From CALAED01 sp937891035 (GTDB lineage Bacteria > Actinomycetota > Actinomycetes > Streptosporangiales > Streptosporangiaceae), in the NCBI GenBank assembly GCA_035642125.1, contig DASQSZ010000336.1:1-11900 (forward strand): a stretch of DNA of 11,900 bases. Reading direction: 5' to 3'. Positions 1 to 6,425 of this stretch are shown here, in pieces. A model generated the notes under the pieces. That model made no database searches. It saw only the letters and a list, made by a program, of their open reading frames with translations, and had not been told where the DNA came from. Each line of letters opens with the position of its first letter. Position 1 is the stretch's first letter. The position numbers and the translations under genes were made by a program.

Positions 1-1
1 G

Positions 2-94
2 GTGGAGCGGGTGCGGGTGTCGGCGGGGGTGGGGTCGGTGAGCGCGGGTGGGTGGCTGGGTGGCTGTGGTTGTGGCGTGGGAGGGGTGGCGTGA
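2..94 (+). CDS. 3' end of an upstream gene, probably comEA (partial)
   Basis: The second reading frame is open from the left edge to a TGA at 92-94, and about five in six of its codons end in G or C, as expected of a coding tail in this genome. The visible C-terminus begins with the Val/Arg-rich VERVRV and continues into a Gly/Val/Ala-rich tail. The helix-hairpin-helix DNA-binding domain that would prove ComEA, the competence protein that hands DNA to the ComEC channel, would lie outside the window. The call rests mainly on position: comEA normally precedes comEC in actinobacteria, and this stop overlaps the comEC start as TGATG. The extreme G-richness leaves several frames open here, so chance remains possible. 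Confidence 0.35.
   Translation: MERVRVSAGVGSVSAGGWLGGCGCGVGGVA
80..84 (+). promoter_or_regulatory. Shine-Dalgarno site that fixes the comEC start
   Basis: GGAGG sits within GGGAGGGG (79-86), nine bases before the ATG at 94. This is the best ribosome binding site near the front of comEC. It favours the ATG at 94 over the GTG at 52, which lies upstream of the site, and over the ATG at 148, which has only GGGAG at three-base spacing. Confidence 0.6.
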
Positions 95-2460
95 TGGGTG
101 GTGGCGCGGGTGCGGGTGTCGGCGAGCCGGCGGGTGGCCGGGAGACGATGGATTTCCGCTTGGTGATACCGGCGGTGGCGACGTGGCTGACCGCGCTGGT
201 GTTGATCGGGTGTCCGCCGATGGTCGCGTACGTCACGGCGGGGATCTGCTGCGGCGCTGTGATGCCGGCGCTGGCGGCGGCGCGTCATGGGCGGCGGTCC
301 GGCACCGTCGGCGCCATCGCCCGGCATGGTGCCCTGGTCGGGGCGGCACTGGCCTGCGCCGCCGCGTCGGCGGCGGGCGTCGGGACGCGGCTGTCGGCCA
401 TCGGGTCGGGGCCGGTTCGGGCGCTCGCCGTCGCCGGTGCCGGGGCCACGCTCGACGCCACTGTCACCGATAGCCCGCAGCCGGTGTCGAGCAAAGGGCG
501 CGAGATCATCATGGTTCGCGTCAGGGCGGAACGCGTGCACGGCCATGGCCGCGTGATCGGCACCAGGGTGCCGGTGCTGGTGCTCGCGGCCGCACCGCGC
601 TGGCGCTCATTAGCGATCAGTCAGCGGGTGCGCTTCACCGGGCGGATGATTCCGCCGGACCACGCCGAGTTGCTCGCCGCGGTGGTGGTCGTCCGGGGAC
701 CGCCCGTCGTGGTGGGCGGGCCGACCGCGATCCAGGGCGCCGCCGAGACGGTCCGGGCGAAGCTGCGGGAGGCCTGCGACCCACTTCCCGCGGCCCAACG
801 AGCGGTGCTTCCGGGCATGGTGGTCGGCGACACCTCGCGGCTCGACCGTCATCTCGAGGAGGACTTCAGAGCCGCCGGGCTGAGTCACCTGATGGTCGTC
901 AGCGGCGCCAACCTCGCCATCGTCGCGGGGGCGGTCCTTGGGCTGGCCAGGTTCGCCGGGCTTGGCAGGCGGCGAGCCGCGGCGCTCGCCGCGGCCGCCG
1001 TGCTCGGTTTCATGATCGTCGCGCGGCCCGAGCCGAGCGTGCTGCGGGCCACCGTGATGGCAATGATCGGTCTGCTCGCTCTGGTCACCGGCCGAAAGCG
1101 GCATGGCGTCGCGGGGTTGAGCGGGGCCGTGGTCCTCCTCGTGCTGGCCGACCCCGCGCTGGCCCGTTCGTATGGCTTCGCGCTGTCCGTCGTGGCGACG
1201 GCGGCGTTGCTGGTTTTCGCGCCGCGCTGGCGCGATCTGCTCTGCCGGCGGCTGCCCCGCGTCATCGCCGAGCCGCTCGCGGTCGCCGCCGCGGCCCAGC
1301 TGGCCTGTGCGCCGCTCCTCGTCATGCTGTCCGGCGAGCTCAGCCTGGTCGCGATCGGGGCGAACCTGCTGGCCGGGCCCGCCGTGGTGCCCGCGACCCT
1401 GCTGGGCGCCGCCGCCGGTAGCGTGGCGCCCTTCGCCCTTCCGCTTGCCCGGCTGCTCGTGTGGCCGGCCGGCCTGGCCGTCGGCTGGATCGTTGGAGTC
1501 GCGCGGGTGGCCGCCGAGCTGCCGTACGCGACGGTGGCCTGGCCAGACGGGTTCGTGGGCGGCATGGTCCTGCTCGCGGTGGGCGCGATCGCGTTGGTGC
1601 TGCTGCGGCGCAGCACACCACGGCGACTCGCCGCCGCCGTGGTCGCCGGGCTGCTCGTCGCGATGATCGGCGTCCGGGTGTGGCAGCCGGGCTGGCCCCC
1701 GCGCGGCTGGCTGTTCGTCGCCTGCGACGTCGGCCAGGGCGACGGCTTGGTGCTGGCGGCCGGTCCCGCGCGGGCCGTCGTGGTCGACGCCGGCCCCGAT
1801 CCACGGCCGATGGACCGCTGCCTGACCGATCTCGGGGTACGGGTCGTTCCTCTCATCGTGCTCACGCACCCGCACGCCGACCACATCGACGGGCTCCCGG
1901 GCGTACTCGGCGGACGTACTGTGGGGACAGTCGTGATCAGTGGACGCAGCGCCGGGCGGGAGCTGCGAGCGCTGCGCGGTGAACAGGTGGCGCCGGCCCG
2001 GCCGGGGCAGCGATGGGTCGTCGGCAACCTGAGCCTGACCGTGCTCGCGCCCAGCCCGCAGGGGCCGCGGGTATCGACCCGCGATGACGGCACGACGGTG
2101 AACAACACCAGCGTCGTCATGGTGGCCCGCTGGCCCGGCCTCGGCGTGTTGCTCAGCGGCGACCTCGAAACCGAGGCGCAACGCTCTCTCGTCGCCGGCG
2201 CCGGGCCGGTGGACGTGCTCAAGGTTCCACATCATGGCTCGAAGGCCCAGGATCCGGAGTTTCTCGCGGCGTCCGGGGCGAGGGTCGCCGTCATCTCGGT
2301 GGGCGCGGACAATGACTATGGTCATCCTGCTCCGGCGACGCTGGCCCTGCTGCGCGATCTCGGCATGCGCGCCTTTCGCACGGATACCGGCGGTTCGATA
2401 GCCGTGGTGCGCACGGCCGGCGGGCCGGCGGTCGTCTCCCGGTCCCCCGCAGGGCGATGA
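94..2460 (+). CDS. comEC: ComEC/Rec2-family DNA internalization protein
   Basis: ComEC is the inner-membrane channel that carries single-stranded DNA into the cell during natural transformation. The product from ATG 94 is 788 residues, normal for the three-part family. Residues about 20-190 hold two membrane segments and the DUF4131 OB-like part. Residues about 255-520 are the polytopic competence domain, with the signature SHLMVVSGANLAIV at 264-277. After more hydrophobic segments comes a metallo-beta-lactamase-like domain, with DVGQGDG at 545-551, the metal motif THPHADH at 591-597 and PHHGS at 712-716, so the catalytic ligands look intact. The start is set by GGAGG at 80-84 and by the TGATG overlap with the preceding frame, which implies translational coupling. 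ATG 148 (770 residues) is the alternative. Family identity is certain; whether this organism is transformable cannot be told from the sequence. Confidence 0.95.
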   Translation: MGGGAGAGVGEPAGGRETMDFRLVIPAVATWLTALVLIGCPPMVAYVTAGICCGAVMPALAAARHGRRSGTVGAIARHGALVGAALACAAASAAGVGTRLSAIGSGPVRALAVAGAGATLDATVTDSPQPVSSKGREIIMVRVRAERVHGHGRVIGTRVPVLVLAAAPRWRSLAISQRVRFTGRMIPPDHAELLAAVVVVRGPPVVVGGPTAIQGAAETVRAKLREACDPLPAAQRAVLPGMVVGDTSRLDRHLEEDFRAAGLSHLMVVSGANLAIVAGAVLGLARFAGLGRRRAAALAAAAVLGFMIVARPEPSVLRATVMAMIGLLALVTGRKRHGVAGLSGAVVLLVLADPALARSYGFALSVVATAALLVFAPRWRDLLCRRLPRVIAEPLAVAAAAQLACAPLLVMLSGELSLVAIGANLLAGPAVVPATLLGAAAGSVAPFALPLARLLVWPAGLAVGWIVGVARVAAELPYATVAWPDGFVGGMVLLAVGAIALVLLRRSTPRRLAAAVVAGLLVAMIGVRVWQPGWPPRGWLFVACDVGQGDGLVLAAGPARAVVVDAGPDPRPMDRCLTDLGVRVVPLIVLTHPHADHIDGLPGVLGGRTVGTVVISGRSAGRELRALRGEQVAPARPGQRWVVGNLSLTVLAPSPQGPRVSTRDDGTTVNNTSVVMVARWPGLGVLLSGDLETEAQRSLVAGAGPVDVLKVPHHGSKAQDPEFLAASGARVAVISVGADNDYGHPAPATLALLRDLGMRAFRTDTGGSIAVVRTAGGPAVVSRSPAGR

Positions 2461-2734
2461 CGGCGGTGCGGGTGTGTGTTGTCCAGGCCCGGGGTCCCGG
2501 ACGGACCGCGGCGTGATCTCGGATGGCCTGCCCAGACCGCAAGCCGCCTTCCCTCACGTTGGCCGGCCATGCGGCTGACGGAGACCTGGTGCCGCATCGT
2601 TTCTCCGGCACCGCGCAAGATCCGTCGTGCGCGCCGGCGGTGTTCAGAAACGCCGAACGGTCGTTCCGCAGACGAGCGCGGCTGATTTCGGGTCGCCGGC
2701 CGGGGTGCGGCCCTGGGCATGGCATGCTGCTTGC

Positions 2735-3694
2735 GTGGCTGTTGATCCGGTGACCCTGATCGTCGGCGAGGAAGAGCTGCTCGTCGACCGGGCGATCGGC
2801 GAGATCGTCGTCGCCGTCCGGCGGGGCGATCCCGAGGTAGAGGTCGTCGACCTGTTGCCGGCGACCATGGAGCCGGGGCGGTTGGGTGAACTCACCTCAC
2901 CGTCGTTGTTCGGCGGCGGCAAGGTCCTCGTCGTGCGCGGCGCTCAAGACCTCGGCAAGGATCTGACAGCCGAGCTCCTCGGCTACGCGAAAAGTCCTGC
3001 CGACGACATCGTCTTGGTCGTCGTGCACGCGGGTGGCGCCAAGGGCAAGGCGTTGCTGGACGGGCTCGGCAAGGCCGGCGCGCGCAAGCTCAACTTCCCG
3101 AAGATCACAAAGCCAGGGGACCGGATCGGGTTCGTGCGCGCCGAGGTCCGGCGGGCGGGGGGCTCCATCACAGAGGGAGCGGCCCGCACCCTGCTCGACG
3201 CGATCGGCACTGACCTGCGCGAGCTGGCCTCCGCCTGCGATCAGCTGGTCTCCGACACCGGCGGCGCGATCGACGACGACGCGGTCGCGCGCTATCACCG
3301 TGGCCGCGCTGAGGTAACGGGGTTCGCGGTGGCCGACCGTGCCGTCGAAGGCAACCTGGCCGCCGCGCTCGAGCAACTTCGCTGGGCGCTGGCCACCGGG
3401 GTGGCGCCCGTGCTCATCACCAGCGCGCTCGCGCAGGGCGTCCGATCCCTCGCCAAGGTGGGCGGCGCGCCGCGTCATCTGCGCGGGGCCGCGCTCGCCA
3501 AAGAACTCGGCCTGCCGCCATGGAAGATCGATCGAGTCCGCGGCCAGCTGCGCGGCTGGACGCCGAACGGGGTGGCCCACGCGCTCACCGTGGTCGCCGA
3601 GACCGACGCCCAGGTCAAGGGCGGAGCGACGGATCCCGCTTACGCGCTGGAGAAGGCCGTTGGCGACATCGTCGCCGCCCGCGCGGGCCGCTGA
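2735..3694 (+). CDS. holA: DNA polymerase III delta subunit
   Basis: HolA is the delta subunit of the clamp loader. It opens the beta sliding clamp so that it can be placed on primed DNA. The product from GTG 2735 is 319 residues, typical for the family. Its start, VTLIVGEEELLVDRAI at residues 6-21, and the later SLFGGGKVLVVRG are characteristic of delta, which has the AAA+ fold but no working Walker A loop. The C-terminal helical collar is present and ends in a typical YALEKAVGDIVAAR. The frame is open further upstream, to ATG 2627, but that 36-residue extension is unlike the family. There is no Shine-Dalgarno site before GTG 2735; a weak -10-like CATGCT lies six bases upstream. It sits 274 bases after comEC, so it may have its own promoter. 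It converges with rpsT. Confidence 0.95.
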   Translation: MAVDPVTLIVGEEELLVDRAIGEIVVAVRRGDPEVEVVDLLPATMEPGRLGELTSPSLFGGGKVLVVRGAQDLGKDLTAELLGYAKSPADDIVLVVVHAGGAKGKALLDGLGKAGARKLNFPKITKPGDRIGFVRAEVRRAGGSITEGAARTLLDAIGTDLRELASACDQLVSDTGGAIDDDAVARYHRGRAEVTGFAVADRAVEGNLAAALEQLRWALATGVAPVLITSALAQGVRSLAKVGGAPRHLRGAALAKELGLPPWKIDRVRGQLRGWTPNGVAHALTVVAETDAQVKGGATDPAYALEKAVGDIVAARAGR

Positions 3695-3829
3695 CGATCT
3701 CGGCTACGGCTGCGGCGTCCACCAACGTCCAGCGGTCCGCGGCACCCGACGACAACCGGCCGCTTGCGACGGACGCGGGTGTTGAGACACCGGCCAAAGT
3801 CTGGACCGGCGGGCGGGCTTTGCCAGGCG

Positions 3830-3850
3830 CGCATGACCCGATGTCATGCG
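3830..3850. terminator. Hairpin 1 between convergent holA and rpsT
   Basis: A perfect 8-bp stem, CGCATGAC (3830-3837) against GTCATGCG (3843-3850), encloses a five-base loop, ccgat. It lies 135 bases after the holA stop and, with the next hairpin, forms a tandem pair between two converging genes. There is no T-tract, so it fits the U-less hairpin terminators common in actinobacteria, or an RNA end-stabilising stem. Confidence 0.45.
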
Positions 3851-3863
3851 GCGGAGCACGATA

Positions 3864-3891
3864 CCGCCGCGGCCGACTGGGGCCGCGGCGG
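3864..3891. terminator. Hairpin 2, probable bidirectional terminator of rpsT and holA
   Basis: A perfect 11-bp all-G/C stem, CCGCCGCGGCC (3864-3874) against GGCCGCGGCGG (3881-3891), encloses the loop gactgg. On the minus strand it starts 16 bases after the rpsT stop, the right place for the rpsT terminator, and it can also stop holA readthrough. There is no U-tract. Confidence 0.65.
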
Positions 3892-3907
3892 GTGTAGCGG
3901 TGGCCGC

Positions 3908-4183
3908 CTAGTTGCTCGCCGAGATCAGCGTGTTGGCGCGCTTGGCGATGGCCGCCTTGCGGTTCGCCGCCTGGTTTTTGTGGATGACGCCCTTGCTGAC
4001 GGCCTTGTCGAGCTTGCGGCAGGCGGCCCGCATGGCGAGGGTCGCCGCCTCGACGTCGCCCGCGTCCGCGGCCTCCCGGAACTTGCGGACGTAGGTCTTC
4101 AGCTCGGACTTGACGGCCTTGTTGCGCATGCGGCGCTTTTCGTTCTGCTTGTTGCGCTTGATCTGGGACTTGATGTTCGCCAC
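3908..4183 (-). CDS. rpsT: 30S ribosomal protein S20
   Basis: S20 is a small, very basic protein that binds 16S rRNA early in assembly of the 30S subunit. The product is 91 residues and begins VANIKSQIKRN (GTG start), the canonical S20 N-terminus. The Lys/Arg-rich helices, including VIHKNQAANRKAAIAKR near the C-terminus, match the family's bundle of three long helices. The frame is open 31 codons further upstream, to 4276, but those residues are unlike S20. GTG 4183 has GAGG on the minus strand (4191-4194) seven bases before it. The gene lies opposite its neighbours between holA and lepA, the usual actinobacterial arrangement, and is transcribed divergently from lepA. Confidence 0.97.
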   Translation of the reverse strand: MANIKSQIKRNKQNEKRRMRNKAVKSELKTYVRKFREAADAGDVEAATLAMRAACRKLDKAVSKGVIHKNQAANRKAAIAKRANTLISASN

Positions 4184-4216
4184 GAAGAAGCCTCGGTAAA
4201 AGTCGTTAGGGATGGG

Positions 4217-4252
4217 GGCGCGCGGCTGGGCCGGGCACACACCTCGCGCGCC
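4217..4252 (-). promoter_or_regulatory. Stem-loop in the rpsT 5' leader
   Basis: The plus strand reads GGCGCGCG at 4217-4224 and CGCGCGCC at 4245-4252, an 8-bp G/C stem around a 20-base loop. It lies between the predicted rpsT transcription start (about 4260) and the rpsT start codon. It could affect translation or leader stability. I do not recognise it as a known ribosomal-protein leader. Confidence 0.3.
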
Positions 4253-4266
4253 ACACGCAGCAAGAC

Positions 4267-4295
4267 AGGTTACCAATATCGGTGGTGAACCCCAA
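4267..4295 (-). promoter_or_regulatory. Candidate sigma-70-type promoter for rpsT
   Basis: Read on the minus strand, a -35 element TTGGGG (4295-4290) is followed after exactly 17 bases by the -10 element TAACCT (4272-4267), a TAnnnT match. This predicts transcription from about 4260 and a leader of roughly 75 bases. The spacer contains the near-palindrome ACCGATATTGGT, which could bind a regulator. Confidence 0.45.
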
Positions 4296-4327
4296 ACGAG
4301 AACCGCCCGATGGCGGCGGTCGGGGTC

Positions 4328-4355
4328 GTTCCCCGCTCATGGGAACATAGAGTTC
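4328..4355 (+). promoter_or_regulatory. Overlapping dyads and -10-like element upstream of lepA
   Basis: GTTCCC (4328-4333) and GGGAAC (4341-4346) form an inverted repeat with a seven-base gap. The second arm also takes part in GAAC-N5-GTTC (4343-4355), which encloses a -10-like TAGAGT (4348-4353). No good -35 is visible at 17 bases. This may be the lepA promoter with an operator. If so, lepA has a leader of about 170 bases containing a small G/C hairpin (4466-4479). Apart from this and the rpsT promoter, I see nothing else clear in the rpsT-lepA gap. Confidence 0.3.
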
Positions 4356-4531
4356 ACGGGAGAAGCCTGATCACGTACCGCAAAGGACCACGCCTCGGTG
4401 GCCATGCAGCCCGAACCCAGCGCGATGGCGCGGCGAGCCGGCGAGCGAGCGGAATTGACGGTGAGCCCCGGCTCCGGGGGGTCGGTCGGGGTTTCTGGCT
4501 GGTTGGGAGACATGGCGAAGCGAGCGAGAAG

Positions 4532-6355
4532 GTGAACGCGACCATCGGCACTGACCCGAAGATCATCCGCAACTTCTGCATCATCGCGCATATCGACCAT
4601 GGCAAGTCGACGCTCGCTGATCGGATGCTGCAGCTCACCGGGGTGGTGGAGGCACGCCAGATGCGCGCCCAATACCTCGATCGCATGGACATCGAACGCG
4701 AGCGCGGCATCACGATCAAGAGTCAGGCGGTTCGGCTGCCCTGGCGCGGGCACGTGCTCAACCTGATCGACACCCCGGGTCACGTGGACTTCTCCTACGA
4801 GGTGTCGCGGTCGCTCGCCGCGTGTGAGGGCGCGGTGCTGCTGGTCGACGCCGCCCAGGGCATCGAGGCGCAGACGCTGGCCAACCTCTACCTGGCGCTC
4901 GATGCCAATCTGCACCTCATCCCGGTCCTGAACAAGATCGATCTGCCCGCCGCCCAGCCGGACAAGTACACCGAAGAGCTCGCCAACATCATCGGGTGCG
5001 CACCGTCCGACGTGCTGCGCGTGTCCGGCAAGACCGGCGAGGGCGTCTCCGAACTGCTCGACAGGATCGTGGAAACGGTCCCCGCGCCGACCGGAGACCC
5101 CGCCGGCTCGGCGCGCGCGCTGATCTTCGATTCGGTGTATGACACCTACCGCGGCGTCGTGTCCTACGTACGGGTGGTCGACGGACGCCTGTCGCGGCGC
5201 GAGAAGTGCCTGATGATGTCGACCGGGGCGACCCACGACACGCTCGAGGTCGGCGTGATCTCACCGGAGCCCAAGGCGGTCGAGGGACTCGGCGTCGGCG
5301 AGGTCGGCTATTTGATCAGCGGCGTCAAGGACGTACGGCAGGCGCGCGTGGGTGACACGGTGACGACCGCGTCCCGCTCGGCGAGCCGCCCGCTCAGCGG
5401 GTACGAACACCCCAAGCCGATGGTGTTCTCCGGTCTGTACCCGGTCGACGGCGATGAGTACCCGGACCTGCGGGACGCGCTCGACAAGCTGCAACTCAAC
5501 GACGCCGCGCTGATCTATGAGCCGGAGACCTCACTCGCGCTTGGCTTCGGTTTCCGTTGTGGCTTCCTCGGCCTGCTGCACATGGAGATCGTGCGTGAGC
5601 GGCTGGAGCGTGAGTTCGATCTGTCGCTGATCTCTACGGCGCCGAACGTCGTCTACCAGGTCGTCATGGAGACCGGCGACGAGCACCTGGTGACCAACCC
5701 GAGCGAGTTCCCCGATGGCAAGGTGGCGCAGGTCTTCGAACCCATCGTCAAGGTCACGCTGCTTTCCCCGAGCGACTACATCGGCGCGATCATGGAGTTG
5801 TGCCAGGGGCGCCGCGGCGCGCTGCAGGGCATGGACTATCTGTCGGCCGACCGCGTGGAGATCCGGTACATGATGCCGCTCGCCGAGATCATCTTCGATT
5901 TCTTCGATCAGTTGAAGTCGCGTACCCGCGGATACGCGTCGCTGGACTACGAGCCGAGCGACGAACAGGAGGCCGACCTGGTAAAGGTCGACATCTTGCT
6001 GCAAGGCGAGTCGGTCGACGCGTTCAGCCAGATCGTGCACCGGGACAAGGCCCGAGACTACGGCCTGATGATGACCGGCAAGCTCAAGGAGCTCATCCCG
6101 CGACAGCAGTACGAAGTGCCCATCCAGGCCGCCATCGGATCCCGCATCATCGCCAGGGAGAACATCCGCGCCATCCGCAAGGACGTTCTCGCCAAGTGTT
6201 ACGGCGGCGACATCACGCGCAAGCGGAAACTGCTGGAAAAGCAGAAAGAGGGCAAGAGGCGGATGAAGACCATCGGGCGGGTCGACGTTCCGCAGGAGGC
6301 CTTCGTCGCCGCGTTGTCGACAGGCGTGACGGTTGGCGACAAGGGCAAGAAGTAA
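4532..6355 (+). CDS. lepA: Elongation factor 4 (ribosomal GTPase LepA)
   Basis: LepA/EF4 is a ribosome-associated GTPase of the EF-G type, linked to 30S assembly and to back-translocation of stalled ribosomes. The product from GTG 4532 is 607 residues, normal length. All GTPase motifs are present: P-loop AHIDHGKST at 19-27, switch I around ERERGITIKS at 55-64, DTPGHVDF at 80-87 and NKID at 134-137. The EF4-specific C-terminal domain is complete and ends in the family's KRRMKTIGRVDVPQEAF. The GTG was chosen because GTDPKIIRNF directly after it matches actinobacterial LepA N-termini. The frame continues upstream, but that sequence is non-conserved. No proper Shine-Dalgarno spacing is seen; the GTG overlaps the TGA of a seven-codon upstream ORF as GTGA. 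Confidence 0.97.
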   Translation: MNATIGTDPKIIRNFCIIAHIDHGKSTLADRMLQLTGVVEARQMRAQYLDRMDIERERGITIKSQAVRLPWRGHVLNLIDTPGHVDFSYEVSRSLAACEGAVLLVDAAQGIEAQTLANLYLALDANLHLIPVLNKIDLPAAQPDKYTEELANIIGCAPSDVLRVSGKTGEGVSELLDRIVETVPAPTGDPAGSARALIFDSVYDTYRGVVSYVRVVDGRLSRREKCLMMSTGATHDTLEVGVISPEPKAVEGLGVGEVGYLISGVKDVRQARVGDTVTTASRSASRPLSGYEHPKPMVFSGLYPVDGDEYPDLRDALDKLQLNDAALIYEPETSLALGFGFRCGFLGLLHMEIVRERLEREFDLSLISTAPNVVYQVVMETGDEHLVTNPSEFPDGKVAQVFEPIVKVTLLSPSDYIGAIMELCQGRRGALQGMDYLSADRVEIRYMMPLAEIIFDFFDQLKSRTRGYASLDYEPSDEQEADLVKVDILLQGESVDAFSQIVHRDKARDYGLMMTGKLKELIPRQQYEVPIQAAIGSRIIARENIRAIRKDVLAKCYGGDITRKRKLLEKQKEGKRRMKTIGRVDVPQEAFVAALSTGVTVGDKGKK

Positions 6356-6393
6356 GGGCGGAACGCACCCCGGATTCCGTGGAATCGGTGGTG

Positions 6394-6421
6394 ACTTAGC
6401 GCGTTCGGCGCGACACTAAGT
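6394..6421 (+). terminator. Probable lepA terminator hairpin
   Basis: ACTTAG plus CGCG (6394-6403) can pair with CGCG (6409-6412) and CTAAGT (6416-6421), leaving loop ttcgg and a three-base bulge. That gives ten base pairs, starting 39 bases after the lepA stop. A smaller imperfect stem, GATTCC-gt-GGAATC (6373-6386), precedes it. There is no T-tract. The right arm is shared with an alternative palindrome (6411-6425). Confidence 0.4.
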
Positions 6422-6425
6422 GTCG
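6411..6425. promoter_or_regulatory. 15-bp perfect palindrome at the Uma2 gene start
   Basis: CGACACTAAGTGTCG is an inverted repeat with seven-base arms around one central A. Its last base is the first base of the GTG used as the Uma2 start. It could be an operator over the transcription start. GACACT (6412-6417) inside it also sits where the -10 element of a leaderless gene would be. Confidence 0.35.

Noticed and set aside
610..2325. 571-codon open frame on the minus strand opposite comEC
   Set aside because: It is a shadow produced by the G/C-biased third positions of comEC. The translation is low-complexity, rich in Arg, Gly, Asp and His, with no domain, and comEC is unambiguous.
2476..2685. 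69-codon plus-strand frame in the comEC-holA gap
   Set aside because: It has a TTG start with no ribosome site, mediocre codon bias and an Arg/Pro-rich translation with no recognisable feature. I see no convincing gene in 2461-2734.
4343..4355. GAAC-N5-GTTC as a LexA (SOS) box
   Set aside because: The actinobacterial SOS box needs a four-base spacer and flanking T/C and G/A bases; this has five bases and lacks the flanks.
4310..4531. N-terminal extension of LepA from GTG/ATG codons upstream of 4532
   Set aside because: The extra residues are low-complexity and unlike any LepA N-terminus; conserved sequence begins just after GTG 4532.
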